A stretch of DNA of 64,000 nucleotides from Mucilaginibacter ginkgonis (GTDB taxonomy: Bacteria > Bacteroidota > Bacteroidia > Sphingobacteriales > Sphingobacteriaceae). Shown one piece after another: positions 1 to 9,213 of this stretch. Position 1 is the stretch's first letter. The number at the start of each line of letters is the position of its first letter. Under the pieces are notes generated by a model. That model had not been told where the DNA came from. It saw only the letters and a list, made by a program, of their open reading frames with translations, and ran no database searches. The stretch spans positions 2,852,001-2,916,000 of the forward strand of contig NZ_CP066775.1 in NCBI RefSeq assembly GCF_009754905.2. The letters are read 5' to 3'. The position numbers were made by a program, and so were the translations under genes.

Positions 1-43
1 TAAGGCCGAAAGCACAAGCAGCAATTGTAAATAATTTCTTCAT
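1..43 (-). CDS. N-terminus of an exported protein (cut by window start)
   Basis: On the minus strand an ATG at 41-43 opens a frame reading MKKLFTIAACAFGL before the window ends. Two lysines followed by a hydrophobic Ala/Leu/Phe run is the start of a signal peptide, and an A/C-rich leader just before the ATG is typical of the neighbouring genes. Only 14 codons are visible, so the mature product cannot be named. It would be divergent from the DUF5686 gene at 606. Confidence 0.5.
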   Translation of the reverse strand, partial: MKKLFTIAACAFGL

Positions 44-605
44 GTTGGTTTGTTTAAGAGTGTTAATCTGATAGTTTCTTATTAATTGTTTAAATGTTCT
101 TAGGCTATTTACGATACAATGTTAATAAATAATTTGCTAAGTGAAAAATCAAGCCCTTGAAATTATATTATAAAGAACAAGCATAGTTAACTGGCTATAA
201 CTGTACCAATTACACAAAACACGCTTAATAACAGCTTGAACAATGTTTTTATATTTTACACTGTGGAATTATGGGGAATTTTGGGGCGAAAATATTTTTA
301 CTAATTTTTAATTCCACATAACCTTAAACGACAAAATTCCACAAAATGAGCAAGTTACCATCGCTTATTAACTTATTGGGCAACCATTTTTTTACCTGAT
401 GCCTTGGCCTGTGATATTAAATATTACCGGCTGTAAGTTTGTTGCAAAAGATGCAACCTGCCTAAACTTTTTAAGCTAAAAATGCGTTATAGGGGTTAAC
501 AAAATTGCTTTGATAGCAGCGTTGTGAAGTTTTATGCTATATTTAGCAAAACAGTAACAGATAACGATGCAGAGATAATTACCCAAAAGCTTATTTATTT
601 ACCAT
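44..605. other. Intergenic region with inverted TGTGGAATT repeats
   Basis: This AT-rich 560-base spacer separates two divergently read genes. I find no convincing ORF. It holds TGTGGAATT at 262-270 and two inverted copies, AATTCCACA, at 310-318 and 335-343. Either copy could pair with the first to form a stem, or the set could be binding sites for a dimeric regulator. No clear TAnnTTTG promoter is placed close to the start at 606. Confidence 0.4.
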
Positions 606-3311
606 TTGTTCATCATTTTGCATCATCATTTTAAATTACCCCGTTTAAAATATCAGTATAGGTTAGCCAACCACCGTTTTCTTTTAAAGTACAAGTATTG
701 CTTTATCATTTTTTTTGTTGCACGGATAGCTGTCGCCAATGCCCAGGTAGCAGATACCGTCAGAAAAGACACCATTTCGGCTAAGAGAGACACCGCGCAT
801 GTACAGACAGCCACTACTCCTCAGCCCGGGATCAGCACATCTGTTAAGGGTAAGGTAGTAGATGCCAAAACAGGCAAGCCGCTATCATTCATTAGCATTA
901 AGTTTGACGGTACCGGCTACGGCACAGACAGCAACGACGATGGTGAGTTTTGGCTGACCGCCTCAGGTTCTTATACCAAAGTGACTTTTAGCACGGTAGG
1001 CTATCAGTCCGTTACCAGAAATATCCAGCCCGGTAAACTTAACGAGCTGAGTATAAAGCTTTCGGGCAAAACCACGCAGTTAAAAGAGGTAGTGGTTAAA
1101 TCGGGCAAGAAGCAACCATACAGAAATAAAGGCAACCCTGCCGTCGAACTCATTCAACAAGTAATAGACCACAAGGCATTAAACCGTGCACAGAGCAGCG
1201 ATTATCTTCAGTTTGATCAATATGAACGCATAGGTTTTTCGGTTTACAACTTTCCGCCGTCTTTATTAAAAAGTGGCTTTTTGCGACCATATAGTTTTAT
1301 GGTAGACACACTGCAGAAAATTAACGGCAAGCCGCAAACATCCATTCCTATTTACTTATCGGAAAAGCTGTCTGAACATTTCTACCGCAAGCAGCCCGAG
1401 AAAACTATCGAAATCGTAACGGCTCAAAAAGCCAGCAACGTGCTTAAATTTATAGACACCGCCGGGTTGGGCGTTTACCTCAACAGGCTTTATGGTAACA
1501 CTATAGACATTTATGAGAACAACATTTTCATTGTGGCTAATCAATTTTTAAGCCCTATTGCCGATCATTCTCCCAACTATTACAAGTTCTTTATTACCGA
1601 CACCATCAATACTGATAAAGGGAAACTTATTCAACTAAGCTTTACGCCCCGTAATAAAGGCGACCTGTTGTTTGAAGGTACGTTATATGTTACACTGAAC
1701 GGACGCTACGCGGTCGAAGGTTGCGACCTGAATGTGAACCATCAGATCAATATCAACTTTATGCGCAGTTTAAATGTGCATCTCGATTTTGAGGACTACC
1801 CCGACGGTCGTTATTATTTAAAGAAAAGCGACGTAAAAGCCGACTTTGGGCTATTTAAAAACAAAGGCTTGAGCATTTTTGGCGACAGGGTGGTAAACTA
1901 TACCAATTACAAACTTAACGCGCCCCGAAGCCCCGCGTTTTATGAGGGTAAAAGTGAGCAGGTAACGGCTAATTCGGTCAAATTGGATACTGCTTTCTGG
2001 AACCGTAACCGTACAGATAGTCTTAATAAACAACAATCTACCGCGTACGCGCACATCAGCAGACTGGAGACTATGAAGTCTTATAAGCGTTTAAATTGGT
2101 GGGCGTCAACCATAACCGGCGGGTACGCTAACACAGGTCCCTTCCAGATCGGACAGATCGGGGATATTTATTTTCACAGCCCGGTAGAAGGTTCGCGTTT
2201 TCAGTTAGGCGGCCGCAGTACGCCAAAGTTGGATAGCACCATCTATTTAGAGGGCTATGGTGCCTACGGAACGCGGGACAAGCAATTTAAATTTAACGCT
2301 GCCACGTACTTCTCGCTCAATAAGACACCGTTCTACCGATACCCTAATGATTATTTTAAGGTCAGCTATTTCTATGATATCGGCAGACCGGGGCAAAGCA
2401 ATTCTGTTACCAGCGGTTCTACACCATTAGGTTCCTTCCAGTCGAGCGTAAGCGATTATTTTCAATACACCCGTATTGTGCGCCTGGACTACGTAAAGGA
2501 TTTTCTCAATCACTTCTCTTACCAGGTAAGCCTGAAAAACCAAAATCAACAAGCGGCAGGATCATTGATCTATCAACTTAACGACCCTGCGGGCACAGTC
2601 ATTAATACTTTAAGTACAACTGAGGTTGGCTTGCACCTGCGTTACGCGCCACATGAGCAGTTTATACAAGGCACGCAGTACCGCCACACCATTTACAGCA
2701 AGTATCCCATTATCAACCTGCAAATAGATAAAGGCCTGAGCAATGTTTTTCATAGCAATTACAATTACGTAAACGTACAGCTAAACATTGCCAAGCGTTT
2801 TTATTATTCTCAGTTAGGCACGGCAGACGTTACGCTGCTGGGCGGTTACCTAGGCGGCAAGGTGCCTTTCCCGCTGTTGAACATCTCCCCTGCTAACCAG
2901 TCGCTGGAATATGATCCTGATGCATACAACAAAATGTATTACCTGGAATTTGTGAGCGACCATTACGCGGGTATCAACTACACCGAGAACTTCAACGGCT
3001 TTTTCCTGAACAAAATTCCGCTGATAGAGCATTTAAAATGGCGCGAGTACTTGTCATTCAAAGCATTGATCGGTGGCGTACGTAAAGAGAATGACCCAGC
3101 ATATTCTATTGGATTATACCGTTTCCCAACAGGTGGTGCCAGCGGCACCGGAACTTATTCGCTGGGAAGTAAACCATATTTAGAAGGCGGTGTGGGTATA
3201 GGTAATATCTTTAAGCTGATCCGTGTAGATGTGATCAAACGTTTCAACTACCTGGACCACCCGGGCGTGACACCGTATGGTCTTAAGCTAAGCTTCAGTC
3301 CGGATTTGTAG
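606..3311 (+). CDS. DUF5686 and carboxypeptidase-regulatory-like domain outer-membrane protein
   Basis: The 901-residue protein belongs to the Bacteroidota DUF5686 family, large predicted outer-membrane proteins with a TonB-receptor-like N-terminal extension. A hydrophobic segment near residues 30-47 ending in ANAQ looks like the signal peptide, preceded by an unusually long basic N-region, so the true start may be an alternative codon downstream of 606; no later Met exists before about residue 220. Residues 81-155 form a carboxypeptidase D regulatory-like beta-sandwich (KGKVVDAKTGKPLSF...). The rest is rich in alternating aromatic/polar strands and ends in FSPDL, fitting a C-terminal barrel. 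Function is not established; surface glycan or protein handling is a guess from the family's location. It stands alone before bglX. Confidence 0.8.
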   Translation: MFIILHHHFKLPRLKYQYRLANHRFLLKYKYCFIIFFVARIAVANAQVADTVRKDTISAKRDTAHVQTATTPQPGISTSVKGKVVDAKTGKPLSFISIKFDGTGYGTDSNDDGEFWLTASGSYTKVTFSTVGYQSVTRNIQPGKLNELSIKLSGKTTQLKEVVVKSGKKQPYRNKGNPAVELIQQVIDHKALNRAQSSDYLQFDQYERIGFSVYNFPPSLLKSGFLRPYSFMVDTLQKINGKPQTSIPIYLSEKLSEHFYRKQPEKTIEIVTAQKASNVLKFIDTAGLGVYLNRLYGNTIDIYENNIFIVANQFLSPIADHSPNYYKFFITDTINTDKGKLIQLSFTPRNKGDLLFEGTLYVTLNGRYAVEGCDLNVNHQININFMRSLNVHLDFEDYPDGRYYLKKSDVKADFGLFKNKGLSIFGDRVVNYTNYKLNAPRSPAFYEGKSEQVTANSVKLDTAFWNRNRTDSLNKQQSTAYAHISRLETMKSYKRLNWWASTITGGYANTGPFQIGQIGDIYFHSPVEGSRFQLGGRSTPKLDSTIYLEGYGAYGTRDKQFKFNAATYFSLNKTPFYRYPNDYFKVSYFYDIGRPGQSNSVTSGSTPLGSFQSSVSDYFQYTRIVRLDYVKDFLNHFSYQVSLKNQNQQAAGSLIYQLNDPAGTVINTLSTTEVGLHLRYAPHEQFIQGTQYRHTIYSKYPIINLQIDKGLSNVFHSNYNYVNVQLNIAKRFYYSQLGTADVTLLGGYLGGKVPFPLLNISPANQSLEYDPDAYNKMYYLEFVSDHYAGINYTENFNGFFLNKIPLIEHLKWREYLSFKALIGGVRKENDPAYSIGLYRFPTGGASGTGTYSLGSKPYLEGGVGIGNIFKLIRVDVIKRFNYLDHPGVTPYGLKLSFSPDL

Positions 3312-3382
3312 TAGCGACACGCATTTGTGTAAGTTGCACACCAATTGTATCTTGCACACTTATCAGCTAACCAAAACCAATT

Positions 3383-5680
3383 ATGAACTTCAAAAAATAT
3401 ACTTCGGCGGCACTGCTGTGCGTGGTTACCTTTGGCGGCTTCGCTCAGGTAAAAAAGCAAGGCGCGCATGCTAATAAAATGGATCAGTTCGTTTCGCAAC
3501 TGATGTCTAAAATGACGCTCGACGAGAAAATTGGCCAGCTTAACCTGGTTACCAGCGGACAGGCTACTACAGGTGCCGTGGTAAATAATGGTGTCGAAGC
3601 CGGAATAAAGGCGGGTAACATTGGCGGCATCTTCGGTTTGTACGGTGTTGACAAGGTGCGCAAGGTGCAGGAGTTAGCGGTGAATAACACCCGTATGCAT
3701 ATCCCGCTGATATTTGGTTTAGATGTAATTCACGGCCACCGCACTATATTCCCTATCCCGTTGGGTATGTCGGCAACATGGGATATGCCCTTGATAGAGC
3801 GCGCTGCAAAGATCGCGGCCAGCGAGGCCACAGCAGAAGGTTTAAATTGGGTATTCTCGCCAATGGTTGATATTTCGCGCGACCCGCGCTGGGGCCGCAT
3901 TTCGGAAGGTTCTGGCGAAGACCCATGGTTAGGCTCGCAGATAGCAAAGGCCATGATCAAAGGCTACCAGGGCACCAGCATGACCAACGCCGACGCGGTA
4001 ATGGCTTGTGTAAAACACTTTGCCTTGTATGGTGGCGCTGAGGCAGGTCGCGAATACAATACAGTAGACATGAGCCTTATAAAAATGTACCAGGACTATC
4101 TGCCGCCATACAAAGCAGCACTTGACGCGGGCGCGGGTAGTTTTATGAGTTCTTTCAATACAATTAACGGCGTTCCGGCAACAGCCAATCAATGGCTGCT
4201 TACAGATCTGCTGCGCAAACAATGGGGCTTTAAAGGCTTTGTAGTTTCAGACTACACTTCTGTTAACGAATTAAGTGACCACGGCCTTGGCGACCTGCAA
4301 ACAGTGTCGGCACTGGCATTAAAGGCCGGCCTGGATATGGATATGGTTGGCGAGGGCTTTTTAAAGACCTTGAAAAAATCTTTAAGCGAAGGCAAGGTAG
4401 CCAAAGCCGAAATCGATATGGCCTGCCGCCGTGTGCTCGAAGCGAAGTACAAGCTGGGATTGTTTGACAATCCGTATAAATCTATTAGCGCGGAGCGCGA
4501 AGCAAAGAACGTTTTGACAAACGCCAACCGCCAGGCAGCTAAAGAAACCGCAGAACACTCTTTTGTGTTGCTGAAAAACAAAGGTCAGTTGCTGCCATTA
4601 AAAAGGTCGGGCACCATCGCTCTGATTGGCGCGTTGGCAGATAATCACTCAGAAATGTTGGGTACCTGGGTTATCGCCGGCGACCCTAATAAATCTGTAA
4701 GTGTTATTGATGGTGTTAAACGCGCTGCCGGCCCAGATGTAAAGGTACTTTACGCCCGCGGGTCAAATTTCACAGATGACTCGTTGCTAAATGAGCGCGC
4801 TTGGTTTTTTGGTATGAAGCAACAGCGCGACGATCGCCCCGCGCAGGACATGATAGACGAGGCTGTGAAAACGGCTAAGAAAGCAGATGTTGTTGTGGCA
4901 GTAGTTGGCGAGTCGGCCAATATGACCGGCGAATCATCAAGCCGCTCTGACATTAGTATCCCCGAAACGCAGCAGGAGCTATTGCGTGCACTGGTTAAAA
5001 CAGGCAAACCAATTGTTGCAGTGCTATTTAACGGCCGCCCGTTAACCTTAACCTGGGAGAATGATCACATTGATGCCATGCTTGATGTTTGGGCGCCGGG
5101 TACAGAAGCAGGTAATGCCATTGGCGATGTATTATTTGGTAACTATAATCCATCGGGTAAGATCACCGCAACCTTTCCGCGCAGTGTAGGCCAAATACCT
5201 ATTTACTACGCGCACAAAAACACAGGCCGTCCCTTCAGCGGAAAAGGAAATGCCAAGTTCCGTTCAGATTATATCGATATATCTAACGACCCTTTATTCC
5301 CGTTCGGTTACGGTTTAAGCTATACTACATTTGGCTACAGCCCTGTTAAATTGAGCAAGACCAATTTAAAAGGCAATGAAACGCTTACTGCGACAGTCAC
5401 CGTAACAAACACCGGTAAATTGTCCGGCGAAGAAACCGTACAACTTTACGTTGGCGATCCGGTAGCCACCATCAGCCGTTCCGTAAAGGAGTTAAAAAAC
5501 TTTAAAAAGATCATGTTACAGCCCGGCGAGCAAAAAGACGTTACTTTCAACATCACCACTCAAGACCTTAAATTCTTTAATAATAAACTGGTTTACGATT
5601 GGGAACCAGGACAATTCAATATCGAAATAGGCACCAACTCAGCAGATACGCATAAGGCATCTGTACAGTGGGTTAAATAA
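3383..5680 (+). CDS. bglX: Periplasmic glycoside hydrolase family 3 beta-glucosidase (BglX-like)
   Basis: This 765-residue enzyme should release terminal beta-linked glucose (or a related sugar) from oligosaccharides in the periplasm. A signal peptide covers residues 1-21 (cut before QVKKQ). The N-terminal TIM-barrel contains the KHFALYG motif and GFVVSDYTS, in which D290 is the expected nucleophile. The second alpha/beta domain carries VVGESANMTGESSSRSD, with E517 a candidate acid/base. A fibronectin III-like domain ends the protein from about residue 660. Order and length match full-size BglX. A strong terminator follows at 5700. Substrate specificity cannot be read from the sequence, and no other glycosidase lies in the window. 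Confidence 0.92.
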   Translation: MNFKKYTSAALLCVVTFGGFAQVKKQGAHANKMDQFVSQLMSKMTLDEKIGQLNLVTSGQATTGAVVNNGVEAGIKAGNIGGIFGLYGVDKVRKVQELAVNNTRMHIPLIFGLDVIHGHRTIFPIPLGMSATWDMPLIERAAKIAASEATAEGLNWVFSPMVDISRDPRWGRISEGSGEDPWLGSQIAKAMIKGYQGTSMTNADAVMACVKHFALYGGAEAGREYNTVDMSLIKMYQDYLPPYKAALDAGAGSFMSSFNTINGVPATANQWLLTDLLRKQWGFKGFVVSDYTSVNELSDHGLGDLQTVSALALKAGLDMDMVGEGFLKTLKKSLSEGKVAKAEIDMACRRVLEAKYKLGLFDNPYKSISAEREAKNVLTNANRQAAKETAEHSFVLLKNKGQLLPLKRSGTIALIGALADNHSEMLGTWVIAGDPNKSVSVIDGVKRAAGPDVKVLYARGSNFTDDSLLNERAWFFGMKQQRDDRPAQDMIDEAVKTAKKADVVVAVVGESANMTGESSSRSDISIPETQQELLRALVKTGKPIVAVLFNGRPLTLTWENDHIDAMLDVWAPGTEAGNAIGDVLFGNYNPSGKITATFPRSVGQIPIYYAHKNTGRPFSGKGNAKFRSDYIDISNDPLFPFGYGLSYTTFGYSPVKLSKTNLKGNETLTATVTVTNTGKLSGEETVQLYVGDPVATISRSVKELKNFKKIMLQPGEQKDVTFNITTQDLKFFNNKLVYDWEPGQFNIEIGTNSADTHKASVQWVK

Positions 5681-5699
5681 CAGCGCCATAATTTATTTT

Positions 5700-5731
5700 A
5701 AGCCTCGCAGGAAACTGCGGGGCTTTTTTTG
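5700..5731 (+). terminator. Rho-independent terminator after bglX
   Basis: A 10-bp stem (AGCCTCGCAG / CTGCGGGGCT, one G-T pair) with a GAAA tetraloop is followed by a run of seven T. Confidence 0.9.
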
Positions 5732-5818
5732 TGCCTGCAAAATCCGGACAGCATACTATTCCGTTAATTATTACAAACCGACGCTACATCTACAAGTAAA
5801 ACAATCAACCATCTACCT

Positions 5819-6316
5819 ATGAAAACATTGTTTGCAATAGCTTTATCGCTGGTATCGTTTTTTAGTCCGGCAAACAAACCCGTACCGGTTATAGAACTGA
5901 ATAAGTTTGCGGGCAAGTGGTATTCGCTGTACTCTATACCAACCATGTTTGATAAGAATACCCAGCAAACCACCACAATGTATACCTTAAATAAAGACGG
6001 TTATTATAACGTACTTACTGAGGCACACAAAGATGGCGATCTTAAAACATACCGATCGAAGTTGTTCCCTGTTGCGAATGTTGCAAACGGGCAGTTCAAA
6101 GCACAGTTTCTGTGGCCTTTTAAAGTAGATTATTGGGTGATAGAGGTTGCAGACGATTATTCTTACGTAGTAGTTGGCCACCCGGATAAAAAGTTTCTTT
6201 TCATTATGTCGCGCAAGCCAGAGATGGATGAGAAACTGCACGAAGAAATAGTAGCCCGTTGCAAAGCCAAGGGTTACGACGTTGCTAAACTTACCTCACA
6301 ACACCATCATGCGTAA
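5819..6316 (+). CDS. Lipocalin family protein (Blc-like)
   Basis: A 165-residue secreted protein of the bacterial lipocalin family, which bind small hydrophobic ligands in an eight-strand barrel. A signal sequence covers about residues 1-18 (FAIALSLVSFFSPA). The first conserved lipocalin motif is seen as FAGKWYSLYSIP around residues 29-40 (G-x-W), and MSRKPEMDEKLHEEIVARCKAKGYD is the typical C-terminal helix of Blc proteins. There is no lipobox cysteine at the cleavage site, so unlike E. coli Blc it is probably soluble in the periplasm. The tail is His-rich (QHHHA). It stands alone between bglX and frr. Confidence 0.85.
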   Translation: MKTLFAIALSLVSFFSPANKPVPVIELNKFAGKWYSLYSIPTMFDKNTQQTTTMYTLNKDGYYNVLTEAHKDGDLKTYRSKLFPVANVANGQFKAQFLWPFKVDYWVIEVADDYSYVVVGHPDKKFLFIMSRKPEMDEKLHEEIVARCKAKGYDVAKLTSQHHHA

Positions 6317-6415
6317 GGTTTGTGCCTATATCGTTAACCGTTACCTTACCCATCCGGATTGCCTGCTGCCTTTTCTGCAGTTGTAACACCGCTTAGCTTA
6401 AATGATAGTTTTTGT

Positions 6416-6423
6416 TATTTTTG
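6416..6423 (+). promoter_or_regulatory. Bacteroidota -7 element before frr
   Basis: TATTTTTG matches the TAnnTTTG consensus 16 nt before the frr ATG, which would give a leader of about 10 nt. No good -33 TTTG is seen at the expected distance. Confidence 0.45.
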
Positions 6424-6439
6424 ACAAAATTTATTACTC

Positions 6440-7003
6440 ATGAGCGAACTCATAAAATCATTATTAAACGACGCTAAATCTGCAATGGATAAGGCGATAG
6501 ACCATGCTGATAACGAATTGAGCAAAATACGCGCAGGCAAAGCCAGCCCTGCTATGCTTGATGGTATATTGGTAGATTATTATGGTTCGCCAACTCCTTT
6601 GGCACAAGTAGGTAGTGTAAACACGCCTGATGCACGTACCATTGTTGTACAGCCATGGGAAAAATCATTGTTAGGCGCCATTGAGAAAGCCATAATGGAA
6701 GCCGACCTGGGCGTGAACCCACAAAATGATGGTGTCATCATCCGTATTAATGTTCCGCCGTTGACAGAAGAACGCCGCCGCGACTTGGTAAAAAAGGTTA
6801 AAGCTGAGGCTGAGAACGGCAAAGTATCTGTACGTAACATCCGTAAAGACATTAATGACAAGATCCGCAAGCTAAAATCTGAAGGCGTATCTGAAGACGA
6901 AATGAAAACCGGCGAAGGCGAAGTTCAGAAACTCACTGATACTTATATCGTTAAAGTTGACAAGCTTAGCGAGGTTAAAGAAAAAGATATCATGACGGTT
7001 TAA
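6440..7003 (+). CDS. frr: Ribosome recycling factor
   Basis: At 187 residues this is a full-length RRF, which with EF-G splits the post-termination ribosome so that subunits can be reused. Recognisable segments are SKIRAGKASPAMLDGILVDYYG near residues 28-50, NTPDARTIVVQPW, and the C-terminal long helix with LTEERRRDLVKKVKAEAENGKVSVRNIRKD. No domain is missing. It ends 22 bases before a strong terminator, so it is probably transcribed alone from the promoter just upstream. In many bacteria frr follows pyrH; that gene is not adjacent here. Confidence 0.97.
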   Translation: MSELIKSLLNDAKSAMDKAIDHADNELSKIRAGKASPAMLDGILVDYYGSPTPLAQVGSVNTPDARTIVVQPWEKSLLGAIEKAIMEADLGVNPQNDGVIIRINVPPLTEERRRDLVKKVKAEAENGKVSVRNIRKDINDKIRKLKSEGVSEDEMKTGEGEVQKLTDTYIVKVDKLSEVKEKDIMTV

Positions 7004-7024
7004 CATAAACCCAATGTCAAATTA

Positions 7025-7058
7025 AAGGGAATGAGCGCTTTGCGCCATTCCCTTTTTT
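7025..7058 (+). terminator. Rho-independent terminator after frr
   Basis: AAGGGAATG pairs with CATTCCCTT around an inner GCGC/GCGC stem, followed by six T. The last T is also the first base of the TATTTTTG promoter element of the next gene. Confidence 0.88.
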
Positions 7059-7065
7059 ATTTTTG
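7058..7065 (+). promoter_or_regulatory. -7 element overlapping the frr terminator
   Basis: TATTTTTG (TAnnTTTG) starts on the last T of the frr terminator and ends only 8 nt before the ATG at 7074. A start site 5-7 nt downstream would make the ABC transporter mRNA leaderless or almost so. Confidence 0.4.
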
Positions 7066-7073
7066 CAAAACTT

Positions 7074-8843
7074 ATGAAGGTACTCTTAAACTACTTATCA
7101 AACTATAAATGGGTTGTAGTGCTTGCCCTTGTGTTGGCAGGCGTTAACATGGGTTTCTCGCTCTTAGACCCTTACATCACCGGCCGTATTGTCGACAACT
7201 TTATTGAAAAACGCACCACTTTACAATACAACCAATTTGTATGGGGTGCTGTGGGCTTGGTGGGCCTGGCTGTTGGCGCGGCAATGGTATCGCGCATCGC
7301 CAAAAACCTGCAGGATTATTACACCAACATTATCGTACAGAAAGTTGGCGCTAAAATGTATGCCGATGGCCTGAAGCATTCCCTTGAGCTGCCTTTTCAG
7401 GTATTTGAAGACCAGCGGAGCGGTGAAACCCTGGGCATACTGCAAAAGGTCCGTCTTGATTGTGAAAAGTTCATCACCTCCTTTATCAGTGTGTTATTCA
7501 TCAGTTTCATCGGGATGATCTTCGTTATAGTCTATTCGGTAAGCGTAAGTTATAAGGTAACGTTGGTTTATTTCGCGGCCATTCCAGTTATCACTTTTGT
7601 CAGCATGGCCTTAAGCCGGAAGATCAAAACCATCCAAAGAAAAATTGTTGGTGAAACTACAGCGCTGGCAGGCTCAACTACCGAGTCGTTGCGTAATATT
7701 GAATTAGTGAAAAGCCTTGGGCTGGTGAACCAGGAAATAGAACGGTTAAATAATACTACCTACAAGATCCTTGACCTGGAGCTTAAAAAAGTAAAGTATG
7801 TGCGCAGCATGAGCTTTGTGCAGGGGACCACGGTTAACTTTGTTCGCAGCACTATGGTTGTGGTGTTGTTGATACTGATCTTTAATACTACCATATCGCC
7901 TGGACAATATTTTAGCTTCTTGTTCTACTCTTTCTTCTTATTCAATCCTCTACAGGAATTAGGAAACGTGATTCTTACCTGGCGCGAAGCTGAGGTGTCG
8001 CTTGGCAACTTCCAGCGTATACTAAGTATACCGATAGATAAGAAGCCCGCAAAACCGGTCTTGATCGAGAAGCTAAAGAAACTTGCTTTTGAAAAGGTAA
8101 CATTTAAACACCTTACCGCGAACCGTAACGCGCTTAATCATATCAGTTTTGAAACCAATACAGGTGACACCATCGCCTTTGTTGGGCCGTCAGGCTCGGG
8201 TAAAACTACGCTGGTAAAACTATTGGTTGGCTTATACCAACCGCTTGAAGGCGACATTCTTTACAACGATGTGCCAAGTAACGAGATCGACCTTGACCAG
8301 TTGCGCGAACGCGTTGGTTTTGTAACGCAGGACACACAACTATTTTCGGGCACCATTAGAGAAAATTTGAAATTCGTGCGCCCGGATGCGACGGACGATG
8401 AGTGTATGAACGTACTGCACCGTGCCGCCTGTCAAAGTTTGTTGGCCAGGGCAGATAAAGGCCTTGACAGCGTGATCGGAGAAGGCGGCGTAAAGGTTTC
8501 CGGCGGAGAAAAGCAGCGTTTATCCATAGCACGTGCATTATTGCGCAGGCCGGATATTTTGGTGTTTGATGAAGCAACCTCGGCGCTGGACTCACTCACT
8601 GAAGAAGAGATCACGCAAACTATCCGCGATGTTTCAGAAAAGCAGGATCATATAACGATACTTATAGCACACCGGCTATCTACCATCATGCATGCCGATA
8701 CCATCCACGTTCTGGAGAAAGGGCATATCGTAGAATCGGGCAAGCACCACGAACTACTCCTGCAAAAAGGCTTGTACTACGCCATGTGGCGACAGCAGAT
8801 CGGTGAAAAATATACATTGGAAGAAACGGCAAATGTTCTATAA
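7074..8843 (+). CDS. ABC exporter, fused permease and ATPase
   Basis: A 589-residue half-transporter of the MsbA/lipid and multidrug exporter type; it should work as a homodimer in the inner membrane. The transmembrane domain spans about residues 1-310 with six hydrophobic helices (for example VVVLALVLAGVNMGFSLL, and VVVLLILIFNTTI near 260). The ATPase domain follows: Walker A GPSGSGKT at 371-378, Q-loop QDTQLFSG, signature VSGGEKQR from 475, Walker B ILVFDEATSALD, H-loop AHRLST. All catalytic motifs are intact. The substrate is unknown. The 3' end of the gene forms one arm of a long hairpin (8820-8859). A second, less similar exporter lies at 45207. Confidence 0.9.
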   Translation: MKVLLNYLSNYKWVVVLALVLAGVNMGFSLLDPYITGRIVDNFIEKRTTLQYNQFVWGAVGLVGLAVGAAMVSRIAKNLQDYYTNIIVQKVGAKMYADGLKHSLELPFQVFEDQRSGETLGILQKVRLDCEKFITSFISVLFISFIGMIFVIVYSVSVSYKVTLVYFAAIPVITFVSMALSRKIKTIQRKIVGETTALAGSTTESLRNIELVKSLGLVNQEIERLNNTTYKILDLELKKVKYVRSMSFVQGTTVNFVRSTMVVVLLILIFNTTISPGQYFSFLFYSFFLFNPLQELGNVILTWREAEVSLGNFQRILSIPIDKKPAKPVLIEKLKKLAFEKVTFKHLTANRNALNHISFETNTGDTIAFVGPSGSGKTTLVKLLVGLYQPLEGDILYNDVPSNEIDLDQLRERVGFVTQDTQLFSGTIRENLKFVRPDATDDECMNVLHRAACQSLLARADKGLDSVIGEGGVKVSGGEKQRLSIARALLRRPDILVFDEATSALDSLTEEEITQTIRDVSEKQDHITILIAHRLSTIMHADTIHVLEKGHIVESGKHHELLLQKGLYYAMWRQQIGEKYTLEETANVL

Positions 8844-8859
8844 CATTTGCCGTTTCTTC
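8820..8859 (+). terminator. Long hairpin overlapping the exporter stop codon
   Basis: An 18-bp perfect stem (8820-8837 with 8842-8859) encloses a 4-nt loop that contains the first base of the TAA stop. The left arm encodes the last residues. The T-tract after it is weak (CATTTAG), so it may act as an mRNA 3'-end stabiliser as much as a terminator. Confidence 0.6.
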
Positions 8860-9213
8860 ATTTAGTTGTGTATTAGACATTTAAAAAGATGAAGGTAGCG
8901 CTACTTATTGACACACAAAGTTTTACGAAAGTTCATTTCCACTAGATAAATTCATACTTAAAAGTAGGTATTGATTAAATATTTACCTTTTCAATCGCGA
9001 TTTTCGTAATTATTTCATTATTTAAAAATTCAGAGCATATTTTAAGCTCCATATTTAATGTTTTTAGCTTGACGTCGGAGTTTTTTACCAATTTCTTAAA
9101 TAATTTAATACATTTTTATCTTAAACTCCCATTAATTATCATATTTTCATCGTATTAGGTTTTGTTTTATTGAAATCTTAATCTAAATTGGATTTCAACT
9201 AATTTAATTACGC
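8860..9213 (+). other. AT-rich leader region of the susC/susD operon
   Basis: About 350 bases without an ORF precede susC. The region is strongly A/T-rich in its second half (from about 8960). No perfect TAnnTTTG element was found; TAGGTTTTG near 9158 comes close. It presumably contains the operon promoter and a 5' leader, but I see no decisive element and no adjacent sigma/anti-sigma pair. Confidence 0.35.
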
